Source: Apostichopus japonicus
Lineage: Eukaryota > Echinodermata > Holothuroidea > Aspidochirotida > Stichopodidae
Length of the DNA stretch: 64,000 nt
Direction of reading: 5' to 3'
NCBI RefSeq assembly: GCF_037975245.1
Contig: NC_092567.1
Span: 13,532,876 to 13,596,875 of the forward strand
Shown here: piece by piece, positions 13,399-23,390 of the stretch
How positions within the stretch are numbered: the first letter of the stretch is position 1
Layout of the letters: every line of letters starts with the position of its first letter
Program-made: the position numbers and the translations under genes
The notes under the pieces: model-generated
Seen by the model: only the letters and a program-made list of their open reading frames with translations
What the model was told of the DNA's origin: nothing
Databases searched by the model: none

Positions 13399-13434
13399 GT
13401 TAAAGTCTGTGGTGTTTTCATTTTTTTTTTTTAA
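13399..13434 (+). mobile_element. Isolated 3' tail of a Penelope-like element
   Basis: GTTAAAGTCTGTGGTG followed by TTTTCATTTTTTT is repeated almost exactly at 14311-14338, immediately 3' of the Penelope-like coding fragment. Both copies have the same orientation and are followed by a (TA)n microsatellite, directly or after a few bases. This looks like the 3' end of a second copy of the same element whose body is missing. Confidence 0.5.
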
Positions 13435-13457
13435 TATCGAGATTTGTGCTAGGCAGA

Positions 13458-13558
<101 letters not shown>

Positions 13559-13675
13559 GATGAATTTTCACCAACACATTCATGGACCGTTTTTGGTCGT
13601 TTGGTTGATAATGTTGCTAATGTTTCTATAATTATCTCTGTTTTAAACGGCCATGTTTTTGCACATCTGACATGC

Positions 13676-14001
13676 TCATACGGTTAAGTCGATAATTTTG
13701 AATGAGTTGTTGTCACATAGCCGCTTACAGTTGGGAAATTTAGCTAAGTGTTTGTAAATATGTGAATTCTTATAGGTTTTTAGATGCTCAGAAATCCGTG
13801 TAGAAAGGTGCCTATGGGTTTCCCCTATATAACAAGCATTACAGCTTGTGCAGATGAATTTATAGACCACACGAGATCTAAGGTATGATGGAATCATGTC
13901 TTTTACTACACACATATTTCGAACTTTAAATGAGATAAACACTAATTTAACATCAATGTCTGTACAATGCGATTTGATCAACTGTCTAACTTTGTTCATA
14001 G
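13676..14001 (-). pseudogene. Penelope-like retroelement, GIY-YIG endonuclease fragment
   Basis: The minus strand encodes 107 residues with the signature of the C-terminal GIY-YIG nuclease of Penelope-like elements. VVYKFICTSCNACYIGE contains the VY and YIG elements and a CxxC pair. It is followed by HRHLSTRISEHL, which carries the conserved Arg and Glu-His region, and then KHLAKFPNCKRLCDNNSF. The reverse transcriptase that should lie upstream is missing: the open frame starts at 13999, exactly where an inverted copy of the C-terminal part begins. The frame ends with three residues foreign to the family. This is a truncated, rearranged and inactive copy. Confidence 0.8.
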
Positions 14002-14058
14002 GCTAAATTTCCCAACTGTAAGCGGCTATGTGACAACAACTCATTCAAAATTATCGAC
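13688..14058. repeat. 57-bp perfect inverted repeat inside the Penelope-like fragment
   Basis: The arms are 13688-13744 and 14002-14058, exact reverse complements over 57 bp with a 257-bp spacer. The arms encode the KFPNCKRLCDNN segment of the endonuclease. The structure may come from twin-priming or template switching during insertion, or from an assembly artefact of a hairpin read. Confidence 0.9.
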
Positions 14059-14169
14059 TCAGCTCCCACTAAACTCCAGCTTAGGATCAAAGAAAGCCTA
14101 CATATCAATTGGGATAAACCTCATCTCAACAAACAGCTTGACTGTCCAGTGTTTTCTTTGTTGAGTTAA
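14002..14169 (+). pseudogene. Penelope-like retroelement C-terminus, inverted relative to its neighbour
   Basis: The plus strand is open for 56 codons ending in TAA at 14167-14169. It begins AKFPNCKRLCDNNSFKIIDS, the same residues that end the minus-strand fragment at 13676-14001. It then continues APTKLQLRIKESLHINW and DKPHLNKQLDCPVFSLLS. This is the natural end of a Penelope-like GIY-YIG protein. The two fragments are head to head and together cover the endonuclease once plus a duplicated 57-bp segment. 14170-14338 is the element's 3' untranslated region. Confidence 0.75.
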
Positions 14170-14334
14170 TCTACTTTTCCTTGTGTGTTATTGCTAGTGT
14201 ACATTTGTTTGCTATTTCTTGTTCATTTTGCGTCTGTAACCTGTGATGAAAGTCGCTACTTTCGAAACATGTCGATCTTTTTGTATTAATTTTGGTAAAT
14301 AGATGTATAAGTTAAAGTCTGTGGTGTTTTCATT

Positions 14335-14338
<4 letters not shown>

Positions 14339-14392
<54 letters not shown>
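14339..14392. repeat. (TA)n microsatellite
   Basis: A TA run directly joins the 3' end of the Penelope-like element to the 3' end of the SINE that follows on the opposite strand. Confidence 0.95.
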
Positions 14393-14395
<3 letters not shown>

Positions 14396-14575
14396 GTTAA
14401 TGCAATGGAGGTAAACGACAAAGGCAAATGAATATATATAAATGAAAATCGTAATGAGTTGGAAAATCAAGAACAGTGAAAAAACTTTCAGCCTCCACCG
14501 GGATTCGAACCACGGGCCTCCCGCTCTGTACGCGGACACCCTAACCATTAGGCTATGGACGCTGATTGTATGTCC
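14393..14575 (-). mobile_element. tRNA-derived SINE
   Basis: On the minus strand the head at 14562-14491 folds as a 72-nt tRNA. The acceptor arms GCGTCCA and TGGAGGC pair at 6 of 7 positions, CCTAA/TTAGG gives a D hairpin, and TCCGC/GCGGG closes the anticodon loop GTACAGA. The box B sequence GGTTCGAATCC is perfect and a box A-like TAGCCTAATGGTTAG is present. The T stem has two mismatches. After the head comes a body beginning TGAAAGTTTTTTCACTG. It ends in TTAACATAA and (TA)n. A body plus tail without the head recurs at 14767-14870, which supports a SINE over a functional tRNA gene. Confidence 0.7.
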
Positions 14576-14766
14576 AGAGGTTCGAAACCGGTAAGGAAGA
14601 TCGTAATTCCACTGTAGGCGTTTGTCACCTATATCGAACAACACTAGTTCTGTTTTTGGTGACATATTTTGCCCTACTCTAGAGATCAAACATGATGCTA
14701 TCCAACTCGAAAATCATTTGTGATTCCTAAAGCCGGATCTCGAAAGAGATACTTTGAACAGACTTT

Positions 14767-15063
<297 letters not shown>

Positions 15064-15116
15064 AGGTTGGCGTCTATCTTGGCGCAGAGTGCTCTATGTC
15101 CATTGGACAGAGCGGA

Positions 15117-15411
<295 letters not shown>

Positions 15412-15419
15412 CTGGATCA

Positions 15420-15479
15420 TACCTTAGGTCGACATTTACATTGACTTACACACTAAATTCAAACTGTCGACCTAAGGTA
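15420..15479. repeat. 15-bp-arm inverted repeat between TA tracts
   Basis: The arms TACCTTAGGTCGACA (15420-15434) and its exact reverse complement (15465-15479) enclose 30 bp. This is the third fold-back structure in the TA-rich cluster. Confidence 0.85.
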
Positions 15480-15488
15480 CATATAGTA

Positions 15489-15496
15489 CGTATATA

Positions 15497-15536
<40 letters not shown>

Positions 15537-15606
15537 ATATATATATATATTGGATATATATATATTGGATATATATTGGATATATATACATATATATATC
15601 TATCTA

Positions 15607-15662
<56 letters not shown>
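15489..15662. repeat. (TA)n microsatellite with TTGGATATATA variants
   Basis: Interrupted TA repeat with several TTGGATATAT units near 15531-15585 and a short CTAT run near 15599-15611. Confidence 0.95.
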
Positions 15663-15663
<1 letters not shown>

Positions 15664-18150
15664 CCAACACCCTTTTGGACAATGTTTGACAATATGACGC
15701 TGCAAAGCACTTCATAGTCCAATTTCTATTGAGTAAAGATTTGGAAGTACACTTTTCACTGTCAGTATGATTGCTTCGAAGCGTGACATGGACGTACACT
15801 TTAAGGACACGCCGTACTAACATATATGTCTTAGACCATTGTCTCTATTTATGGTTCACAGACCTATGGTTAACCTATTTTGACTAGTTTTTTTGGTGAG
15901 GTGGGGTGGGGGAGGGTGAAGGGTGAGGGGAAGTTAATAGCAAACAGTAGTGTTGAAATATTATCACGGTAGATGTGCTACCATATAGTATACTCTCCTA
16001 TTTACATATTCTGTCTATTTCCCCTTGAAATGTCATACATTCGCCAAGTTTTTTGGTCTGTATATAAAACTTCATCAAATTGCAACAGTTTTTTCCTTCT
16101 TCTTCTAAACATATTACTTTTCTCGGTGAATACATAATTCTAATATGAATAAAGAAGAACAAAGAAGACAACTTCAACACAATTGTCATGATTACATCAT
16201 TCACACTGCAGGTGCATTCACAAATATTATTCCCAAATTGAAAATATTCAGGCTTCGCGATATCATATTCTATAGGTATACCTGCCCGTGTTTGGCCAAA
16301 AGATGTTGACGGTTATTGGTTATCAGTCATGAATAGAATTAACGGTGAAGCAATGTCATATCGGTCTTATCTAGTGGACAACCTGCAGTCTTTGAAATAT
16401 CTGAGAATGCCTTTGGGCAATCTCTTTCACTTCTGGGCAAAGTACCTGTGCATTCTCTTTTTCAAACATAGTGTGATATTCGAACTAACATGTGGTTTTG
16501 TTAACCACTCCTATAACTAGCACAGTTTACACATGCACGTCTGGTATTAATTATAAATCAACCAATCAGAAACTTTCTTGGAGGTAATTTGAATCACGTC
16601 CGCTAAACCAAAATTTAGCTTTGAGCGTCTTTAAAAGTTGTATCCAATGCTCCGAAATGAAATATATACTGGACAATATACTTACACTTGTGAATCTTCT
16701 CGTAAGTAATTGGAGACGAGATCTCTTTAAACATATTTTCACAACCAGTACATATATTGAGGACGTTACAGCTGTGCTATAGCCTACAAAATATTTGTAA
16801 CACTGAAAAAGGATCGATCATGCGCATTAAGGAACCAGAACCGAATGTACGTCACTGTTTGGAGCCAGAACCTAGACACATCCCTATTAGGACCGGTATG
16901 ACAGCGCCTTCTGCTAAAAACGCTAAAGATCCCTGTTTGCAGTAATTAATGCGTTGAAACAATCAACCTCTGTTAATGGGTTATCATAGCTCAATCAACA
17001 TATGCATTAATATGCATGCATGACCTCCTTTTTCTGCCTCATTTCTTTAACCTTTATACTGCCTTACGGGGTTTTTAAACGAAGGTTTGATTTATTTTGC
17101 CCTTTAAAACCTCTTGAAATAATTTTAATTCATCACTTAGCTTTCAATTTGAATATGTTACAAAGTGCTCCGTTCAGTTGCTGTCCACTCGGTGAGTATA
17201 AATATTAACTGAACCCTCGTCCAATTCAACAGTGTCAACAAGGGTTGTGTAATTTTGTTTATAGCTTGACCAAGGGTAACTCAATAACAATTTAAAGAAT
17301 TAAGTAAATAGCTTGGAAAAAAGACCTCACAAGTGTTGACGTCACTGAACTGACAGTGCCAAATTAGTGACAAATATCACGTTTGAACATAATATCACTA
17401 GCTAACATTGAATATATCAAGGAAATGGGATGCAGAATAACAAAATAAACCCTAAATCCGAAATTATTACGTGAAAAAGCAAAGGAAACAAAAATTAAAT
17501 AGATTGCACATCCAATATATCTTCGGAAATGAATGTCATGTTATGAATTAATTACCGAACTTGTTGTTATTTATGTTGTCTACAGTATTTTTCGTCTTCC
17601 ACTTCGAGGAGTTGGTGTGGGACTACCGCCTACCCGCCTCCTGCCCTTCATTCTTTCAATTCCTCCAGACCCATGCTATATGTCCATGCACTTGATGAAT
17701 AATTGGTACTTATATAAGGGCCCTTAACAACTCTCTGTTTAAAGGTTATAGTCAATTTTGATATGCCGAAAACCCTTAAACAAGTATCCTATTAGTCAGT
17801 TAAAGTGGGCTTGACTGACTACTTAGGTTTACAGTGTAACAATTCAAAAGAATAACATAAGACTTTCATGTCATGGTAAAAGTATACCCTCATATTAAAA
17901 TTATGTTTTCGCCCGTAAAATAAATCCTGTAATTAGAATCTCTCAGAACCAACCTACTTGTTTAGGATATAGAAGAATTTGTCAACTATTGAAATATTTG
18001 GACGACTAAACTACTGTAAGCAGCCTAATTTCAAATTAGGAGTGTAAGCATAGCAAGAACTAACGTCTTGAAAGCAATGCGGCATTCAAGAAGAAAATTT
18101 TAAATTTTCCACATGCAACTTTTCAACTTTAACGACTTAAAATAGAAAAA
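15663..18150. other. AT-rich intergenic DNA, no gene seen
   Basis: No coding exon, RNA gene or tandem array was recognised. A CAGTTAAAGTGGGCTTGAC stretch near 17796 resembles the start of the paired repeat at 23090 and 26120. Confidence 0.55.
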
Positions 18151-18634
18151 AAACTTGTTTGCCTATATTATTGGTGGGTGTGGCCACCAGGGCTGTTGCC
18201 ATGGCAACACTATAAAAATTGGGAACAAATCATATCTTTCGGAGTATACAACATGAAAACACAATCTCAGTGTTTAGTTACATCAATTGTATGGTAGCTG
18301 CACTAGCTGGTTGATTACAATCAAGATATGAGTCATTTAAGGTTTTTATTATGCCCAATCAGGACCGTTGCGATGACAATGCTTCAAAACTTTCTTGGGG
18401 TGGGGTAGGGAATGGAATGGAAACACAATCTATGTGTCTTTGGCATAAAACTTTCAGACTGTCTGGTTGATTGAGCTCAAGATCAGGCCCATTTAAGGTT
18501 ACTATCGAGCTCAATTAAGACTGTTGCCATGGCAACACTAGGCTGACTGAATTTGAGTTTGGAATGGACTTTGACAACAAAATGTCATATTTATGTAACT
18601 AAACAATATAGAAAATTACACAAGCCAAGTGTCA

Positions 18635-18695
<61 letters not shown>

Positions 18696-19110
18696 TTTAG
18701 GGCTGCCTGGTAGATTAGATCAAGATCATTGCAGATTAAGCTCATTCCCAACACTTTGCTGATAGAATTGTAATTCTAATTTGAGAAGAAAATGTCATGT
18801 CTTTGCTCAAATACACAGTTAGCCATTAGTAACTTTACATTTTGTTCTAAAATTTGAATTGTTCATCATGGTGTTACCATGGAAACAGCCCTATTTCGAC
18901 ATGACAGTGACCTTAAATGATCCAGATCTTGACTGCAATCAACCGGGCAATGCCAAATCAATGCAAAAAAGACAATTAGTTTGTATTGTTTGGTATATGT
19001 ATATTATGTGATATTTTTCTCAAAGTCCAAATTTCATCATGGCTATTTTCATGGCAACAGCCCTAATTAGGGATGACTTTGACTTCCCTGGTTGTGATTG
19101 GTTTCACCAA
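18151..19110. repeat. Diverged repeats carrying GTTGCCATGGCAAC palindromes
   Basis: Units of roughly 165 bp recur in direct orientation (from about 18170, 18350 and 18510) and then in inverted orientation (about 18870 and 19050). Each contains or has decayed from the 14-bp palindrome GTTGCCATGGCAAC, which is perfect at 18195-18208 and 18523-18536. This palindrome equals an ideal RFX X-box, but here it is part of a repeat family, so binding is only a possibility. Each unit also carries a stretch of the CTGGTTGATTNNNATCAAGAT type. Confidence 0.65.
18637..18692. repeat. (TA)n microsatellite
   Basis: A TA run of about 56 bp inside the diverged repeat region. Confidence 0.95.
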
Positions 19111-19234
19111 GACAGCTTCAAATATATATACTGAGACACTAACGTTGTGCTTTTAGGTTATTTAATTACAAAGATATGACATATCCTTAAATTCCAAGTT
19201 TTAATGAATGTGTTGGCAACTTGGTGATCAAAAA

Positions 19235-19569
19235 GGGCCCCTAAAAAAATGCATCTGATCAAACCAACGAGGTACCACTTGAAACCAATGTCAATGTAGC
19301 AGAAAATTTGTCTGGCATGATGATTTCCATAGTCTGTAAGATCAACCCGAACATTCCAAACCGGTTTTGAGTGGTACCTTGCATATTTAATCTGGGTCAA
19401 TGCTACGATAATGGGCATTTGGGCCATATTTGGGAGCGTCTGGCGGGCCCTTTGCAGCAGAAAATTTGTCTGGCATGGGCCATTCAGTACTATGTGGCAT
19501 TCATGCATTAAGTTGACATTGGTTTCAAGTGGTACCTCGTTCGTTTGATCAGATGCATTTTTGGGCCCC
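19235..19569. repeat. Long inverted repeat (arms about 58 bp) with internal direct repeat
   Basis: 19235-19294 and 19513-19569 are near-exact reverse complements, with GGTACCACTTGAAACCAATG in the left arm. Part of the right arm, GGTACCTCGTTCGTTTGATC, is repeated again at about 19672. The sequence GCAGAAAATTTGTCTGGCAT occurs near 19299 and 19455 in direct orientation. This is probably a fold-back element. No coding capacity is evident. Confidence 0.75.
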
Positions 19570-20229
19570 CTTTAACCGGCCCCAGGGGCCACATGCAGCA
19601 GAGGGACCACGGCAGACATCCACTTTTGGATATACTGGGTTTTTCCACAAATGTTCCAATACTCAGATATTGGTACCTCGTTCGTTTGATCAAAGTGCAC
19701 TGGGCTGCCGGGCTACTACCCAATTGTAATACCAGTTCCTAATACAGGACGATACCATGGTTACGTACGGTTACCCAATTTTCCTAGCTACGTTTATACC
19801 TTTCATGCTTAAACCTGATTTTTGTCATGTCACGCCTATTTCAATGACACAACATCTTTTGTTAAACAGAGTAAAACAGAGTTCTGAATGAAAGACAAAT
19901 AATAAATTAAGGTGAGTTCTGGAATAAGACAATTCATTTATTTGTTCTATGTTCAATTTTTTTTCAAACCCACACTCTATGAGAGGTGACGCAAACACCT
20001 CTTTTCAAATCAATAGGAGTAGAAGTTTTATTCCGTTCGTTTATATCTTTGTTATAGAGATCTAATGTACAACTGTCATGGTTCAGTAACGTATCGGCAA
20101 ATGGAATGAGGAGGGGCGGCGGTGAAAGGAGAGTAGCTACGACCTTGAAAGGGACTAGATATTGTCTCCTATAACTTATGCTTTATAGAGATTTTAGGAA
20201 AAAGAGAAAAAGGAGGGAACAGAAGAGAA

Positions 20230-20900
20230 CTTATAAAATTGTGCTATGAAACCAATTGTGGCTGGTCTTGGACTCGACCGAGTCGTCGGGGAACATTACA
20301 CATTTCGGTATTAGACCAGGATCTATATGTGAACTGCACTAGACCTATGTCCTTCGATGCAACACTGTCATCCAGAGATAAAATGTTATACAACGCGAAC
20401 TGAATGCTAATTGTTACCCCCACCCCTAGAACCGTAACTCATACAATGACTCTAAAATAAATATAACAAATTCCGCATGTGATTTGAGAATTGAGCACAT
20501 TTCCTGTGAATATCATGTAATGGATCCAAAGGTGTATCATTGCCGGGGGGGGGGGGGGTGGGGGCGGACGCACATACCACTTCTTAAGATTATTCCCACC
20601 TGCATGAAAACGCGCGCCCCACAACCATACGCCCACCTGTCTAATCGCTTTCCGATGAGTTACGAAACCAGACCTATCGTATTCAAAAGTCTACTAGGAT
20701 TATTTGTCCCCTGATTTTTTAAGGCAGATGCCCATGCATTTCTCCAAACTAAATTTCTATGCCATGAGGTTTGGGAGCATCATTTGGGTCTGGGAGTGTT
20801 ATTGCCGGTGATCTGGGAGGTATATTTGCCAAAAAATTATTTTACGCTACCCGCGAACCCATGGTCGCGCTCCGCTTAGATAGTATCAGAGAACAGACAC
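20230..20900. mobile_element. Diverged copy of a dispersed repeat shared with 61.6-61.9 kb
   Basis: The start (AATTGTGGCTGGTCTTG, then a CTCGAC and GTCGTCGGG block, 20245-20300) matches 61660-61715. The end (GGTGATCTGGGAGG through to CTCCGCTTAGATAGT, about 20807-20884) matches 61840-61918. A G-run lies at about 20545-20557. The exact termini were not found. Confidence 0.55.
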
Positions 20901-20938
20901 GCGTCCCCACCATAATCCAAGACTGATCTGCGCCCATG

Positions 20939-21506
20939 TACCAATAAATTAGCTGTGTCTGATATTTCGAAATTTCCCTGACCAACATTCCTAAAACATT
21001 CTTCCCTCTTCTCGTGCAATTTTGACAGGTCTGTTAGGGGTTGAAGGAGGTTTTTCTGTATTGGCTGTCCATAGATGAAATTTTGTGCAGCATTATTGGT
21101 ATGTTTTGAAGTGAATTTATTTCACGAGGAGTGTGAATTTTCAAATTCTGAACAAATAATGGGCTTAAAACCTTGAAAAGTAGGGCTGACGGGTATTGTG
21201 GGCCGCGACGTGGAATCACCTACAAAAGCAATGATCCACAGGAGATGCAATGAGGTCGCATATAATGTGTGACTGGTGACAATTGTCAAAAAGGTTATGG
21301 ATGGAAAAAATAATATTGGGAAAATACTTGGTTTACTCAGGCAAATGTGAACATCTAGTTGGTCATTTTCAAGCCCGATATGTGCCATTTCCGGTGTCAA
21401 AACCAGAAATTTTCTTGTACGCTGCGCTCCAACTGATGGTGGCGCTCCGCTTAGATAGTCATTTGCGCCACGGGTTAGAAAATCCTGGATACGCCCCTGG
21501 ACAGTC
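20939..21506. mobile_element. Dispersed mobile repeat, copy 1 (about 568 bp)
   Basis: This segment is clearly similar along its whole length to 62607-63169 in the same orientation. Both start near CCAATAAATTA and CTGTGTCTGA. Both contain GGGGTTGAAGGAGGTTTTT and GGGCTTAAAACCTTGAAAAG. Both end with the CTCCGCTTAGATAGT block and AAAATCCTGGATACGC plus CCTG. The reverse complement of that end, CAGGGGCGTATCCAGG, is a typical DNA-transposon terminus. A minus-strand frame (21122-21508) stays partly open in both copies (LLWIIAFVGDSTS), but it is not recognised as a protein. Confidence 0.75.
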
Positions 21507-21997
21507 ACATGTATTTAACGTGTTGAACTTAATAAGTATTGTCCCTTCCTCATTCAAAAGGGTCTTGAAATTGTTTGTTGAAATGTTAGGCTTAATCCCA
21601 GTTTTTAATCGTCTGCATAGAATATAGTTGTAAAGGGAGACAACTTACAGCAAGAACTCTCTTGCGAGCATAATCGTAAGCGACCTTTTGTGAATTAGAA
21701 GATTTCACGGAATCCGTTTTTCTTTTACTGCTTGCTTCGAAGTCATCGATAGTATCGGGGCATAAGCCAATTGTACATTTACGTCTTGAAAGGAAACGAC
21801 ATTCTTACTGCTTGCAGCAATGTAAACAAAGACATTGAAGCGTGAGCTTGTTGTTAATAAAGATATTCTGATCCGTTGTTCTAATGAGAGTGAAACAGGA
21901 TGAATAGAGATTTCGTTGAAGGCAGTGTCATTCACTGTTACCAATAGATTGTATCCAACCAATAATACCAATTTAAGCTCGTTAAAAGTTAACTTGT

Positions 21998-22070
21998 CAA
22001 ATGGCTCAGATGGTAGAGCAGTGGACTGGTGAGCCGATGAAACTGAGTTCGATTCCATCAATGGTTGGTT
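21998..22070 (+). mobile_element. tRNA-like SINE head
   Basis: Box A-like TGGCTCAGATGGTAGAGC (22002-22019) and box B-like AGTTCGATTCC (22046-22056) are spaced as in a tRNA. The flanks do not form an acceptor stem, so this is a tRNA-derived SINE or tRNA pseudogene. A (T)-rich stretch follows. Confidence 0.55.
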
Positions 22071-22154
22071 TTACACGTTATAAATTTCTTTTTCTCTTTC
22101 AGTAGTCGACGCTGAAGTCTTGATATATTAATTTAACCATATAATTTACTAGCT

Positions 22155-22485
22155 GATGTGGTGGCCGATGCTGTTAAGAGGGTGACGAAAGACTCATGCC
22201 TCGTCGGTCGTGTAAATCGTGGCTAGGGTTCAAGACAGGCCTCTGGCGATAATACCTTTGGCTGTAGGTATGGTACTTTTTGTGGCCTAGGATCCCGTAC
22301 CATGTCTCCCTTGTAGTCGCAAAAGAACCCGGGAGGATGCGCAGAGGGTCGGTCAAATCGACCAGAAGCGTACTAGGTGGCGTGCGTGAATCCTTGCCTT
22401 TGGCCAGAGGTGGTGACATCTCTGCGACCGGCATGCTTGCAGCCACCGTCCACTGAATACGTGGCCTGATGAGGCGTTATTCTCC
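22155..22485 (+). mobile_element. GC-rich tRNA-derived SINE
   Basis: A GC-rich block stands out from the AT-rich flanks. It starts with GTGGTGGCCGATGCTGTTAAG, resembling box A of a Leu/Ser-type tRNA, and has a box B-like GGGTTCAAGAC at about 22227-22236. The spacing is long, like a class II tRNA. The body contains CAAAAGAACCCGGGAGG. A minus-strand open frame across it is a by-product of base composition. The family name was not determined. Confidence 0.5.
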
Positions 22486-23089
22486 TAAAAGTGAATCTAC
22501 GGATGCCTTTAAGAGCCATATAACTATTTTATATTAAAAAACACCCTGTTTCAAACTAGCGCCATCGAATTCCTTAAAAGCATTTTTTCTTGTCACTCTG
22601 AAGGTGGAATGAATTTTATTGTAATGGGTTATTTGTGGTAAGCCAAGCAATTAAACTCATTGTTGGGTATAAATGTGTTGGCAAAGATTTACCCAACCTA
22701 CACCAAAACAAGCATTATATTCGTTGCAATGCCAGAGACATACAAGCCAGCAAGGCCATGAGATAACATTTTAATATACATAGAATTCAATCTATATCAC
22801 TTTTGCAAGAAAACCAAAATATACCAGTGTCAATATGGTCCCATTATAAGCAACAGTGTTGTAGCAATTCTCATACCGGATAGTAAGTAGTTTCGGAAAC
22901 TGAGTGATTTTAAGAACTTTGTTTGAGATTCATAAAAAAATACACCCCTTATTGTGTTTTGATAACTTCAGGAACCAAATTAACTTTGATATGCCGTGAA
23001 CCGTTAAAAACCACTGCTCTCGGTCTAGCTAGGGTTGTATAGCACATTTACTTATTTTTTGTTTGTTTTTTGGAATGACCCTTTAAACA

Positions 23090-23390
23090 GTTGAGGTTCA
23101 CTAGTTAAAGTGACTGGACCTTTTAGTTTAGTACACAGCCCCTCAGACTAGTTCCTTAGTTGCAATACAAAACTCAAAGGGAGGAATTAAGATGATGATG
23201 GTCTCAAATGACATGTTTATAATTTATTACCAATTTGTGAAGGACAAATGGTGTTGAATGTCATCCAAGGGTGCTCTGTTGCGTATATGGAGTTTAACGA
23301 ACATATCCTGGTTGACGGATTAACATTTACTATAAGAACTGCAATGAGGAGCCGACGTCACCATCAAGTTAGCCTAGTAAACGAATATTC
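23090..23390. repeat. Dispersed repeat, paired with 26120-26450
   Basis: This stretch runs from AGTTAAAGTGACTGGAC to GACGTCACCATCAAGTTAGCCT. It is a diverged copy of 26130-26435, which holds AGTTAAAGTGACTGGAC, GTGCTCAATGTCATCCAACG and GACGTCATCATCAA in the same order. No coding capacity was seen. Both copies end at a TGACGTCA-like cAMP-response motif. Confidence 0.6.

Noticed and set aside
21705-22061. 118-codon minus-strand frame
   Set aside because: It overlaps a tRNA-like SINE head, has no recognisable domain and may be chance.
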